Source: Deltaproteobacteria bacterium | Lineage (GTDB): Bacteria > Bdellovibrionota_C > UBA2361 > JAGFJO01 | Reading direction: 5' to 3' | Assembly (NCBI GenBank): GCA_024102635.1 | Contig: JAGFJO010000087.1 | Span: 1 to 50,565, forward strand | DNA: 50,565 nucleotides | Shown here: positions 41,993-50,529 of the stretch, in pieces | How positions within the stretch are numbered: the stretch's first letter is position 1 | Layout: each line of letters begins with the position of its first letter | The notes under the pieces: model-generated | Databases searched by the model: none | What the model was told of the DNA's origin: nothing | Seen by the model: only the letters and a program-made list of their open reading frames with translations | Position numbers and translations under genes: made by a program

Positions 41993-43117
41993 ATGAGCAC
42001 TGGGCGGCTTACCGTTCCCTTCAATGATCTCTACTCACAGTACAGATCGATACAATCCGATATCGACCGGGCGATCTCTGACGTCATCAGGGAGTCAGCT
42101 TACATAAAGGGGCGGTTTGTAAGTGAGTTCGAAAAGGAGTTCGCGGAAGCGCTTGGCGCGAGGTTCTGCGTTGGCTGCGCTAATGGCACAGATTCCCTCG
42201 AGATGGCGCTTAAGGCGCTCGGCGTAGGCGAGGGCGATGAAATTTTAGTGCCGGCCAATACATGGATCTCAACCTCGGAGGCAGTAAGTGCAGTTGGTGC
42301 AAAGCCTGTGTTCGTGGATATCGAACCTGACTACTACACAATTAACACCGCCCTTATTGAAGAGAAGATCACCTCCAAGACTAAGGCGATAATTCCGGTT
42401 CATTTATATGGACACCCGGCAGATATGGGGGCGGTGCAGAGGATCGCCAAAAATCAAGGCCTTAAGGTCATAGAGGACTGCGCCCAGTCGCATCTTGCAG
42501 AGTTTAAGGGACAAAAAACGGGAACCATCGGCGAGATCGGGAGCTTTAGCTTTTTCCCCGGTAAAAACCTTGGGTGCTACGGTGACGGAGGCGCGATTGT
42601 CACCTCTAGCGCCGAGTATGCAGAGTTTATGGCAAAGCTTGGAAACCACGGGAGGCTTGGGAAATTCGATCATGAGTTTGAGGGGAGAAACTCAAGGCTC
42701 GATGGGCTGCAGGCTGCAATCTTAAGCGCCAAGCTGCCGCATCTTGCAGAGTGGACTAGAAAGAGGCAAGGCATTGCAAAGCTCTATAGCGAGCTATTGC
42801 AGGATAGCGCCGTTAAGGTTCCGAAGATAAAGGATGAGGTCACCCATGTATTTCACCTCTATGTTGTAGAGGTTAAAGGCCGCGACAGAGTGCGCGAGCT
42901 CCTTAGCGCAGAGGGGATTGAGACCGGTGTTCACTATCCCCGCGCGCTCCCCTTTGTGAAAGCTTACGAGCGGTTAGGGCATAAGCCCTCTGATTTTCCT
43001 GTGGCCTACGCCGCGATGGATAAAATCTTATCGCTTCCTATTTATCCTGAGATGAGCGCCGAGGCGGTGGAGTATGTTTCTGCAAAGATTAAGGAGGCCT
43101 CCGAGGCGGCACTATGA
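41993..43117 (+). CDS. DegT/DnrJ/EryC1/StrS-family PLP sugar aminotransferase (WbpE-like)
   Basis: The 374-residue enzyme has FVSEFEKEFAEALGARFCVG, CANGTDSLEMALKALGVG, LVPANTWISTSEAVSAVGA and IEDCAQSHLAEFKGQKTGT. The cofactor Lys is in FSFFPGKNLGCYGDGGAIV, followed by GNHGRLGKFDHEFEGRNSRL. It transfers an amino group from glutamate to a keto-nucleotide sugar. Following a Gfo/Idh/MocA oxidoreductase it fits a WbpB-WbpE pair that installs a 3-amino group. GGATTAGG lies upstream of the ATG; its stop overlaps the next start by 4 bases. Confidence 0.92.
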   Translation: MSTGRLTVPFNDLYSQYRSIQSDIDRAISDVIRESAYIKGRFVSEFEKEFAEALGARFCVGCANGTDSLEMALKALGVGEGDEILVPANTWISTSEAVSAVGAKPVFVDIEPDYYTINTALIEEKITSKTKAIIPVHLYGHPADMGAVQRIAKNQGLKVIEDCAQSHLAEFKGQKTGTIGEIGSFSFFPGKNLGCYGDGGAIVTSSAEYAEFMAKLGNHGRLGKFDHEFEGRNSRLDGLQAAILSAKLPHLAEWTRKRQGIAKLYSELLQDSAVKVPKIKDEVTHVFHLYVVEVKGRDRVRELLSAEGIETGVHYPRALPFVKAYERLGHKPSDFPVAYAAMDKILSLPIYPEMSAEAVEYVSAKIKEASEAAL

Positions 43118-45027
43118 GAAGGAGAACTCAATACTTACTCCTTAAGTACCGCCTTCCTGCGATTCTCCTCGCGCACCTTACAATCGGTGTTATTGGATAC
43201 GTTCTAGCGCTGGGGCTTAGGTTCGATTTTGACCTTGAGCTTATGACTGCTTTCCAGAGGATGGAGCTGCCGCTTGCGCTGCTCCTTCTTTTTAGAACCT
43301 TTAGCTACACCTTCTGGAACCTTAACCGCGGGTACTGGCGCTACTCCTCGGTAAGCGACCTTATTAATCTAATTAAAGCTCACTCGCTCACCTCAGTTCT
43401 TTTTGCTGCAAGCATCTTTATCCTCCGGCTGGACGGATTCCCGCGTTCGGTAATCTTTATTGAGTTTGCTATATCAGTGATGCTTAGCGGCGGTGGCCGG
43501 CTTGCTACAAGGCTTTTGTGTGAGAAGTTTTTGGAGCGTCAAGGAAAGCACGGCAGTAGCTCGCTTAGGGAAGTAATAGTGCTGGGAGCTGGCGAGTCAG
43601 GGCATCTTCTTATCAGGAACCTTCAGAGCGGAAGAATGGGGTATAAAGCCGTCGGGGTGCTTGATGATAACGAGTGGACGCACTCGCTCCTTGTATCTGG
43701 AGTTCCTGTGCTGGGAGGCCTTACCGATCTAGAGGCGGTGCTTGAGCGGCTTCCGCGGGTGACCTCTGTCATCTGTGCGATTCCCTCACTCTCCCTTCAG
43801 AGATACAAAAACATCGAGAGTATATGCCGGAAGATAGGCGTGCCGCTTAAGAGGCTTCAATCTTTTGAAGACCTGGCGCTTATTGACTCTGGCGATACGG
43901 TTGAAAGGCTCACAATAGAGTCAGTTCTTGAAAAGGAGATAAACGTAGAGCACGAGGATGAGATCCGCCGCGCCGTCCACGGTAAAAGAGCGCTGGTTAC
44001 AGGGGCGGGAGGGTCTATCGGCTCCGAGCTGGTGCGCCAGATTGCTCCGTTTAATCCGAGCCGGCTAATCTTGCTTGATAACTGCGAGTATAACCTTTTT
44101 AGAATTGAAAGAGAGGTGCGGCGTGAGCATCCTGAGCTCGCCATACGGGCGGTGCTGGCCAATGTGTGTGATAGTGAAAGGATTGAGAGGGTTTTTCTTA
44201 ATGAGGCGCCGGATCTTATCTTTCACGCCGCCGCCTTCAAGCATGTTTCGCTCGTGGAAGGGAATGCGTATGCGGCCTTCCTTAATAATGTGCTCGGTAC
44301 ACGTAGAGTACTAAAGGCTGCGCTAAAGAGCGGCGCCTCGCGCTTTGTGCTGGTCTCAACCGATAAGGCCGTTGAGCCTTCAAGTGTAATGGGAGTTTCA
44401 AAGCGGTTGGCAGAGCTTATCGTTCAGAGCGTGGAGCTAATGCGAGAGGAATCTGCGGGAGATGGAATCAGGCTCAATACCGCAATCGTCCGCTTCGGGA
44501 ATGTAATCAACAGCAACGGGAGTGTTATTCCACTCTTTAAAGAGCAGATCCTCAGCGGCGGACCGCTTACAGTAACGCACCCTGATGTAGAGCGGTATTT
44601 CATGTCTGTAAGGGAGGCTGTGCGGCTTGTGCTTACTGCTGGAACTTTAGGGAGTCACGGTGAAGTCTATATTCTTGATATGGGAAGCCCGGTGCGGATT
44701 GTTGATGTAGCTAAAAAGATGCTCGCTCTATACGGGCGGCGTGATATCGCGATCGAATTTACCGGCCTAAGGCAGGGTGAGAAGATGAACGAGAAGCTCT
44801 CTCATGAGGGCGAACATAAAGCGAAAACACGCTTCAAAAAGGTCTTCTCGGTAGGCGGCGATAGTGTAGCAAGCGGATACATTTTGCAAAAAGTAGAGGA
44901 GCTTGAAAGACGACTCTCTACTATAAGTGACGAAGTTTTAGGCGCGGCGATGTTCCGTCTAGCGGAAGAGTCGTTTGATAACTTGCGCCGCGGGGCTATC
45001 GATAAATTAAGACCGCAGGTGGCATAG
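43114..45027 (+). CDS. Membrane-bound NDP-sugar 4,6-dehydratase (WbpM/PglF/CapD family)
   Basis: In this 637-residue protein, four N-terminal helices (about 10-115) anchor it. A CoA-binding-type Rossmann domain (VLGAGESGHLLIRNL, about 153-167) and the catalytic short-chain dehydrogenase domain follow (LVTGAGGSIGSELVRQIAPF, HAAAFKHVSLVEGN, STDKAVEPSS then VMGVSKRLAE). The active-site pattern Thr-Asp-Lys and Ser-x-Met-x3-Lys, with Met in place of Tyr, is the one of WbpM/PglF UDP-GlcNAc 4,6-dehydratases. It makes the 4-keto-6-deoxy intermediate for rare amino sugars. It is coupled by ATGA overlap to the aminotransferase. Confidence 0.92.
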   Translation: MRRRTQYLLLKYRLPAILLAHLTIGVIGYVLALGLRFDFDLELMTAFQRMELPLALLLLFRTFSYTFWNLNRGYWRYSSVSDLINLIKAHSLTSVLFAASIFILRLDGFPRSVIFIEFAISVMLSGGGRLATRLLCEKFLERQGKHGSSSLREVIVLGAGESGHLLIRNLQSGRMGYKAVGVLDDNEWTHSLLVSGVPVLGGLTDLEAVLERLPRVTSVICAIPSLSLQRYKNIESICRKIGVPLKRLQSFEDLALIDSGDTVERLTIESVLEKEINVEHEDEIRRAVHGKRALVTGAGGSIGSELVRQIAPFNPSRLILLDNCEYNLFRIEREVRREHPELAIRAVLANVCDSERIERVFLNEAPDLIFHAAAFKHVSLVEGNAYAAFLNNVLGTRRVLKAALKSGASRFVLVSTDKAVEPSSVMGVSKRLAELIVQSVELMREESAGDGIRLNTAIVRFGNVINSNGSVIPLFKEQILSGGPLTVTHPDVERYFMSVREAVRLVLTAGTLGSHGEVYILDMGSPVRIVDVAKKMLALYGRRDIAIEFTGLRQGEKMNEKLSHEGEHKAKTRFKKVFSVGGDSVASGYILQKVEELERRLSTISDEVLGAAMFRLAEESFDNLRRGAIDKLRPQVA

Positions 45028-45031
45028 AAAG

Positions 45032-45880
45032 ATGGATAAGAGAAGCGATTCAATAGCGCTTGCAAAGCAGATACGGATTGATTCACTTGAGATGACAAGC
45101 TCAGGAGGGGGGTCGCATCTTGGATCGTGCCTCTCATGCGCCGATATCTTGGCGGTGCTCTACGGCTCTATCATGAATAAGAACCCCGAAGATCCGCTCT
45201 ATGCCGAGCGCGATAGGTTTATACTAAGTAAGGGACATGCTGGAGCCGCCGTATACTCGGCGCTTGCACGAAGCGGGTATTTCTCTCCAGATGAACTTAA
45301 GACGCACTACCAGAACGGCTCTAAGCTCTCGGGCCACGTGTCGCATAAAGATGTGCCTGGAGTCGAGCTTTCAACAGGCTCCCTCGGCCACGGCCTCTCT
45401 GTGGCGTGCGGAATGGCTTACTCCGCAAAACTTGAGGGCAAGAGCCACCGAGTCTTCGTGCTGCTTAGCGACGGGGAGTGCGATGAGGGCACAACATGGG
45501 AGGCAGCCCTTTTTGCTTCGCACCGCGCGCTCAGCCGCCTAGTGGCGATAGTTGATTACAACAAGATTCAGAGCCTTGATACCGTTGAGAGCGTTTTAGC
45601 GCTTGAACCTTTCGCTGCCAAGTGGGAGAGCTTCGGCTGGGATGTCGTCGAGGTAGATGGACATGATCACGAGGAGCTCTCTGCCGCGCTCGCTGAGGAT
45701 CACAGCGGCCTTCACCGCAAGCCGCGCTGCATAATAGCCCATACCGTCAAGGGAAAGGGAGTATCGTTTATGGAGAACACCGTGCTCTGGCACTACCGCA
45801 CAGCGCGAGGAGAGGAGCTGGAGAACGCAAGGGACGAGCTTGGGGCAGATAGTGAGTGGGCGGAGACAAGCGGTGAGTAA
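45032..45880 (+). CDS. Transketolase, N-terminal (ThDP-binding) subunit
   Basis: The 282-residue protein corresponds to the N-terminal third of transketolase. It has SSGGGSHLGSCLSCADIL, ILSKGHAGAAVYSAL, STGSLGHGLSVACGMAYSAK and the ThDP motif SDGECDEGTTWEAAL ending in DYN (Asp147-Gly148 to Asn177). Transketolases move two-carbon ketol units between sugars. It forms a pair with the next gene. Split transketolases occur in many bacteria and archaea, sometimes inside surface-glycan or secondary-metabolite loci, where they make unusual sugar precursors. The start follows the dehydratase stop by 4 bases with AGAAAG-type spacing. Confidence 0.92.
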   Translation: MDKRSDSIALAKQIRIDSLEMTSSGGGSHLGSCLSCADILAVLYGSIMNKNPEDPLYAERDRFILSKGHAGAAVYSALARSGYFSPDELKTHYQNGSKLSGHVSHKDVPGVELSTGSLGHGLSVACGMAYSAKLEGKSHRVFVLLSDGECDEGTTWEAALFASHRALSRLVAIVDYNKIQSLDTVESVLALEPFAAKWESFGWDVVEVDGHDHEELSAALAEDHSGLHRKPRCIIAHTVKGKGVSFMENTVLWHYRTARGEELENARDELGADSEWAETSGE

Positions 45881-45906
45881 CCGGGCCTTTTTAGGGAATA
45901 ACCAAA

Positions 45907-46890
45907 GTGCGTGATACGTTTATAAGTGAGCTTTGCAATCTGGCTGAAGCCGACAGCAGAATTATGCTGCTCACCGGAGACTTGGGGTTCCGGGTATTGG
46001 ATGAGTACCGGCACCGTTTCCCAGCGCAGTTTTTAAATGTCGGGGTTGCCGAGCAGAACATGATAAACGTCGCCTTTGGCATGGCGCTTGAGGGGCGGAT
46101 AGTGCTGGCGTATTCGATAGCAAATTTCGCATCACTTAAGTGCGTGGAGCAGATACGGAATGGTCCTTGCTACCATAACGCAAACGTCAAGATAATCTGC
46201 ATTGGCGCGGGGCTAAGTTACGGGCAGCTTGGAGTTTCCCATCACGCCACCGAGGATATAGCGGTAATGCGCGCCCTGCCTGATATCACCATTTTTTCGC
46301 CCGGCGACGACGAAGAGGCTAGGGAGTGCACACGCGCGCTTATCTATACGCCGGGGGCAGGTTATATAAGGCTAGAGCGCGAGGGAGCAGACCTTAGTGG
46401 GACGCGGCGGGAGTCTTTTGAGCTGGGGATACCGCGGGTTCTAATGGAAGGAAAAGACCTTACGATAATCTCAACAGGAAGTATGTCGGCGGTGGCGCTT
46501 GAAGCAGCGCGGATTCTAAATGCCGGGGGCCTCTCGGTTAAAGTTCTGCAGTGCCACACTCTAAAGCCTCTTAAATCAGAGCGCGTGTTAGAAGCTGCCG
46601 CAGAGTGCGATGCTGTCTTTACCATGGAAGAACATTCGGTGGAGGGGGGGCTCGGCGGGATTATCGCTGAGATCCTTCTAGAGCAGGGCCGCGCGCCATC
46701 ACTATTTTATCGTTTCGGCATAAGAGGCGGCTTTACCTCAATTGTGGGGGATCAAAAGTACTTAAGGAGCGAGTACGGTTTGGACGCAGAATCGATTGCC
46801 ACCGAGATACGGATGAGGCTCGGCAAAGTTCGCACAATCAAGGTACGAGGCGGAAAGAAAGCGTCTTCCGGCCAAGCTATAATTCGTTGA
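45907..46890 (+). CDS. Transketolase, C-terminal subunit
   Basis: The 327-residue protein has the pyrimidine-binding domain (RIMLLTGDLGFRVLDEY, FLNVGVAEQNMINVAFGMAL with the catalytic Glu, YGQLGVSHHATEDIAVMRAL) and the C-terminal transketolase domain (DLTIISTGSMSAVALEAARI, FTMEEHSVEGGLGGIIAEIL). It completes the enzyme with the upstream subunit. The GTG start is supported by AGGGA upstream. It is the last gene of the plus-strand glycan operon. Confidence 0.92.
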   Translation: MRDTFISELCNLAEADSRIMLLTGDLGFRVLDEYRHRFPAQFLNVGVAEQNMINVAFGMALEGRIVLAYSIANFASLKCVEQIRNGPCYHNANVKIICIGAGLSYGQLGVSHHATEDIAVMRALPDITIFSPGDDEEARECTRALIYTPGAGYIRLEREGADLSGTRRESFELGIPRVLMEGKDLTIISTGSMSAVALEAARILNAGGLSVKVLQCHTLKPLKSERVLEAAAECDAVFTMEEHSVEGGLGGIIAEILLEQGRAPSLFYRFGIRGGFTSIVGDQKYLRSEYGLDAESIATEIRMRLGKVRTIKVRGGKKASSGQAIIR

Positions 46891-47046
46891 CCCTGGAAGA
46901 GTTGCAAGCATCTTGCGTATCTTCGAAGGCTTTCTTTAACGGCTTGGAAGCCGGCCCTCCAAAGGAATAAGATTAACTAAAGCCTTTGCAAAGGTGTGGA
47001 ACTTTTGACCGCTTCAGCCGGCGCTCCAGGCTGCCGTCTTAATGAC

Positions 47047-47082
47047 TCCTCCGCGTACTCCGTGTCCTCCGTGTGAAAAAAT
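47047..47082. repeat. Inverted repeat arm 1 (CTCCGTGTCC type)
   Basis: Units CCGCGTACTCCG and TGTCCTCCGTGTG are followed by AAAAAATT. The arm pairs imperfectly with 47136-47173 in opposite orientation, and resembles the single copy at 35661-35704. Confidence 0.6.
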
Positions 47083-47135
47083 TGCCGCCGCACTTCTTCG
47101 ATTGGCAGCGATAATCCCCGTATGCGGCATTTTGA

Positions 47136-47173
47136 TTAATTTAACGCGGAGTACGCAGAGGAACACGGAGGAT
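47136..47173. repeat. Inverted repeat arm 2 (CTCCGTGTCC type)
   Basis: It reads AATTTAACGCGGAGTACG then CAGAGGAACACGGAGGA, the inverse of arm 1 with a few changes. The two arms lie about 53 bases apart. Confidence 0.6.
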
Positions 47174-47331
47174 GGCAAGCAGGGCTAATCGGCGCTTGAA
47201 TTTGCGAGGATTCGGTCGAAGTTCTGATCGTCCTCGTACCTGCCATGGCATCTCTCGCCCCGTCCAACAATGGGACAAATTAAGTCATCCAACCTGTAAA
47301 GGATCATTTGAGACTGTAACCTCCAGCCGCG

Positions 47332-48108
47332 TTAGCAAACTAATGCGTACGAGATATAAGGGTCAAACTCGAACCGCTTAAGTTCTAGATTGCTAACCCC
47401 CACCGCTTCCATGAGTGCCATAGTTTCACCGGGCCATATCGGATTATCCAATTCGTCGAACGCCAAAACAGCGCCGCGCGGCATCCTCGGCAGGAAATTC
47501 TGGAGGCACACCTTTGTGGGCTCGTATAAATCGAGGTCCAAAAAGAGAAGGCTTACAATCAGGTGTCCATTCTCCTCTATAAATTCGGGAACGGTCTTCC
47601 TCACATCGCCCTTAATCAAATGAACCTTATCGACATGCCCAAGAAAGCGGTTATCGTCATAGATTTCAATTAGCTTAGTAAGCTCATCATAGGAGTCCGC
47701 TGCGAGATCGCCCTTTTTTGGGGTATATCGCTTGGAGCGATGCTTCGTTACACCATGAGGAAAACCGGTGAAGGTATCAAAGCCGTAAATTCTCCTTGTT
47801 AGGTTGTTGGGCTCAAGGACCGCTGAAAAATTTGCCCAAGACATAAGTCCGAATCCCTGGTTCACACCACATTCAATTATTGAGCCTTTAACAGGGAGAG
47901 AGAGCTTGAAGAGCTCATAAAGCGCAAGGTAACGGGTCACCTTTTGGCGCCTTATGTATTTCGGAAAGTTTTCTAGCTTTGAAGCGGTACTATCTCTATT
48001 TTGTTCAAAGGTAGACGCAATTCTGCCCGGCACTTCTGCCTCGCCTGGTGTGCGGTAGCCGCCCTGAGGAGATATCTCATCTTTCCCTGCAACGTTTCCT
48101 TTTCTCAT
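47332..48108 (-). CDS. TylF/MycF-like SAM-dependent O-methyltransferase
   Basis: The 258-residue protein has the TylF-family pattern: YIRRQKVTRYLALYELF, SIIECGVNQGFGLMSWA (SAM motif), IYGFDTFTGFPHGVT, VHLIKGDVRKTVPEF, SLLFLDLDLYEPTKVCLQNF and RGAVLAFDELDNPIWPGET, with acidic metal-binding residues. Family members methylate sugar hydroxyls, as in tylosin, and occur in O-antigen loci. The N-terminal about 45 residues are polar and variable. GGAGAG lies 6 bases before the ATG. It lies downstream of the O-antigen ligase gene on the same strand (33-base gap), probably one transcript. Confidence 0.85.
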   Translation of the reverse strand: MRKGNVAGKDEISPQGGYRTPGEAEVPGRIASTFEQNRDSTASKLENFPKYIRRQKVTRYLALYELFKLSLPVKGSIIECGVNQGFGLMSWANFSAVLEPNNLTRRIYGFDTFTGFPHGVTKHRSKRYTPKKGDLAADSYDELTKLIEIYDDNRFLGHVDKVHLIKGDVRKTVPEFIEENGHLIVSLLFLDLDLYEPTKVCLQNFLPRMPRGAVLAFDELDNPIWPGETMALMEAVGVSNLELKRFEFDPYISYALVC

Positions 48109-48141
48109 CTTGGCTCTCCATTAAAAAGTATCAAGCGCCCA

Positions 48142-49785
48142 CTATCTGCCCTCTTCACTATCGCCTTTCTCAAAACCAGAAAGCGTGCGGTCAATCTGCC
48201 AAGCGAGAAGCGCAACTACTACTGTAATCTGAAGAACTATCGCCGGCATCCGAAGAGGGAACTCAGGAAGTGAGGCAATAAATAGCGCGGCCGCAGCGCA
48301 ATAAGCCGGGAGGATGAGCCAAGAAGCTGCCGTGTCAGCGCGCACAGCGCGTCCAAGTGCGCGAAAAGTAAAATACGATACTCCTACTGTCGCAACTAAA
48401 ATAGGGAGAGAGCCAATCAGGCCAAGCTCTACAAAGAGCTGCAAAGGATCCGAGTGCAAGTAGGCAGGGAGAATACCTGCCAGCGACGGAGACATATAGG
48501 CCGGGTAAACAGAGCTCCAATTGCCTAGCCCCACTCCAAACCATAGGTGGTCTTTTAACATCTGCAAGGTGTCTCCGTAGAATGTCCAGCGGATATCATC
48601 CTTGGTGTGTTTAAGACCGAACTCGATTCTCCCCGCAATAAGCTCGCTTCCTCTGTCGCTTAAGAAAAACGCAAGAAGCGAGAGCGCGACAAGAAGGGTA
48701 AGGGGCCTGCTCCAGCGCTTTAACCTAGCAAGCATCATCTCCAATCCCGGAGTAATAAACTTTGCCCCGCGGTATCGATCATAAGCTGCCGGATGGTATC
48801 CGGTTGGGATAAGCGCAGCAGCTCGGATGGGTCTGCGCGCAGAGCGGGACATTATTGCGTTGCAAGCGAGCATTAAAAGCAGAGCCAAACTGAAGCCGAG
48901 CCAAGCGCCGCGAGAGAGCGAAGCAAGGAGCGCAATAAGTAAGCACATTATGGCGCTGCCTAAGAAAAGGTAGGTAAACACGCTCTTAATTACCTGCTGC
49001 TTTTTCGGGTATCTAAATGGCGCAGATGATGCGGGCTTTGAAGCTCCAAAAATCGGATTTGGCCTTGCTAAAAGGAGAGCAATTAGGAAGAGAGCCGGCG
49101 CCAGCAAAAAGTCGCCAAGGTGATTGGAGTTTACAAAGGGCCACCTTGCGCGCTCACTTATAAATACGCTCTTTGGCGCAAAGTTCCAGAAGAGCTTACC
49201 GTTATCATAAAACCAATGCGAGAGAGCTATAGCGGAAGCTGCAAGACCGCTAACTATTATAGCTTTTACCAGGGTCTTTGAGGCATTTGAACGTTGCTCG
49301 ATTACCGCTCGCGCTACAAGAAACGTTGCGGCGCAAAAGATAATCTCACTGAGCGATATAAAAAAGGCCTGGGTGTTTGCAAGCGCACCGCTGGAACCAA
49401 GAATGGGATGAGGGGTGGAGCGGCTCTGCATAACCAGAAACTGTAGCGCAAGATATCCAAGAAGCGAAAAAAAACAGAAAGTGATAAGTGCGGTGGCTGG
49501 GGAGCGGGAGAAGGTTACAAGTCCTGACGGCACCCCTCCTTTAAAAATGAGTAAGAGAGCTGCTGCGAGGCATAAACTTATCTGACTGGAGAGCGCTGCA
49601 ACTTCATTGATTCCGCCAAAAAAAAGCGGCAGAAGTACGAGCGACACCGCCAGCACCACAATCGATACGTCATGAAGATGGGAGGCTGCCGCTCCGGGCC
49701 TTTCTTCCGCTGCCGATGTAATCTCCGGCCCTTGAACTGAGTCCGCTCTTTCAGAGATGCGAGCGGTGTTATCGATATGCGCCAT
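48142..49785 (-). CDS. O-antigen ligase/polymerase family membrane protein (Wzy_C)
   Basis: This polytopic protein of 547 residues has about 12 helices and an extended periplasmic loop between LLTLLVALSLLAFFLSDRG and YLHSDPLQLFVELGLIGSLP. The loop segment with WFGVGLGNW and the HSDPLQ-x3-ELG motif are the hallmarks of the Wzy_C/WaaL domain. Such proteins attach or polymerise undecaprenyl-linked glycans in the periplasm. A cytoplasmic N-terminal leader of about 40 polar residues is unusually long. In combination with a Wzx-like flippase this supports a Wzx/Wzy-type pathway. The gene probably precedes the TylF-like gene in one transcript. Confidence 0.85.
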   Translation of the reverse strand: MAHIDNTARISERADSVQGPEITSAAEERPGAAASHLHDVSIVVLAVSLVLLPLFFGGINEVAALSSQISLCLAAALLLIFKGGVPSGLVTFSRSPATALITFCFFSLLGYLALQFLVMQSRSTPHPILGSSGALANTQAFFISLSEIIFCAATFLVARAVIEQRSNASKTLVKAIIVSGLAASAIALSHWFYDNGKLFWNFAPKSVFISERARWPFVNSNHLGDFLLAPALFLIALLLARPNPIFGASKPASSAPFRYPKKQQVIKSVFTYLFLGSAIMCLLIALLASLSRGAWLGFSLALLLMLACNAIMSRSARRPIRAAALIPTGYHPAAYDRYRGAKFITPGLEMMLARLKRWSRPLTLLVALSLLAFFLSDRGSELIAGRIEFGLKHTKDDIRWTFYGDTLQMLKDHLWFGVGLGNWSSVYPAYMSPSLAGILPAYLHSDPLQLFVELGLIGSLPILVATVGVSYFTFRALGRAVRADTAASWLILPAYCAAAALFIASLPEFPLRMPAIVLQITVVVALLAWQIDRTLSGFEKGDSEEGR

Positions 49786-49884
49786 TCTGCCCCCAAGGCG
49801 CCGAAGGGAATTTTCGGCTTAAGCCCCGTAAAGATTGTAAGTCATGGGAACTTGGTACGTAAAGAGCGATGTTTAGAGCACTTC

Positions 49885-50529
49885 TCACTCCAGCACTCCG
49901 GCTCGGCGCAAGACCTCCTTAAGAAGGGAGAAATACTCATAGCCCACCAGCCTCACATATGCAGGGTCCTGCCACCACTTATCCCAGCGGGGGAGGTTAG
50001 CTGCGACTGTGGTGTGCTCAATATCGGGCGCCACGCGGCTCCAGATCCAATTGACCCGCCGGGTGTGCTGCACCGTTGTTACTAAGATTGCCCGCTTCCA
50101 CCCGTTTTTTCTAAGATAGTCCGCCACGGCGGCAAGCTCATAGGCGCTATCAAATGCATGGCTTGAGTCCACAATGTGAATATCATCTCTTGATACTCCA
50201 AGGCTTCTAAGGGCTGTTATAAAGCGTCCCGAGATTGGCAGCCACTCATATCCGGCAGGGGCGCTTTTTAGCACCTCACGGTTTATATATCCTGAGCTCA
50301 TTACTATACGGGGGGCAAGCTTTTCTCGGTAAAGCTCCGCGGCCTTTATCGGGCGCTCAGGACATTCGCCCCCAAGCATCATGACGATGGCGTCTGAGGG
50401 ACGGGGATCTTGATCAGCCGTCAGGATATATCCAAGCCATCCAATGGTGGAGGCCGGGAAGAGATAGACTGCCGCCGCTAGCAGCGCCACTGCGAAAGCG
50501 GTAATTGCCGCTGTTTTTAATATCTTCAA
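49885..50529 (-). CDS. YdcF/ElyC/SanA-like DUF218 envelope protein
   Basis: The 214-residue protein has one N-terminal membrane helix (about 7-30) and a DUF218 domain: SDAIVMMLGG, RPIKAAELYREKLAPRIVMSS, DIHIVDSSHAFDSAYELAAV and WKRAILVTTVQHTRRVNWI. ElyC and SanA of this family affect envelope polysaccharide and peptidoglycan lipid-carrier metabolism; the biochemical activity is not settled. It lies next to the O-antigen ligase, in keeping with a role in glycan export. The start is 36 bases inside the right window edge. Confidence 0.85.
   Translation of the reverse strand: MKILKTAAITAFAVALLAAAVYLFPASTIGWLGYILTADQDPRPSDAIVMMLGGECPERPIKAAELYREKLAPRIVMSSGYINREVLKSAPAGYEWLPISGRFITALRSLGVSRDDIHIVDSSHAFDSAYELAAVADYLRKNGWKRAILVTTVQHTRRVNWIWSRVAPDIEHTTVAANLPRWDKWWQDPAYVRLVGYEYFSLLKEVLRRAGVLE

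Larger units (their letters stand above)
46891..47331. other. 441-bp gene-free stretch after the transketolase operon
   Basis: It holds the inverted CGTGTCC-type repeats (47047-47082 and 47136-47173) and little else. A 69-codon frame (47172-47381) overlaps the convergent TylF-like gene and has no family resemblance. No clear rho-independent terminator is seen, although the inverted repeats could form a long imperfect hairpin. Confidence 0.5.

Noticed and set aside
47172..47381. Plus-strand 69-codon frame after the transketolase
   Set aside because: It begins at an inverted-repeat arm, overlaps the convergent TylF-like gene and has a random composition.
49800..49818. Hairpin GCCGAA/TTCGGC as a terminator after the YdcF-like gene
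   Set aside because: The stem is only 6 bp with a 7-base loop and no U-tract on the relevant strand.
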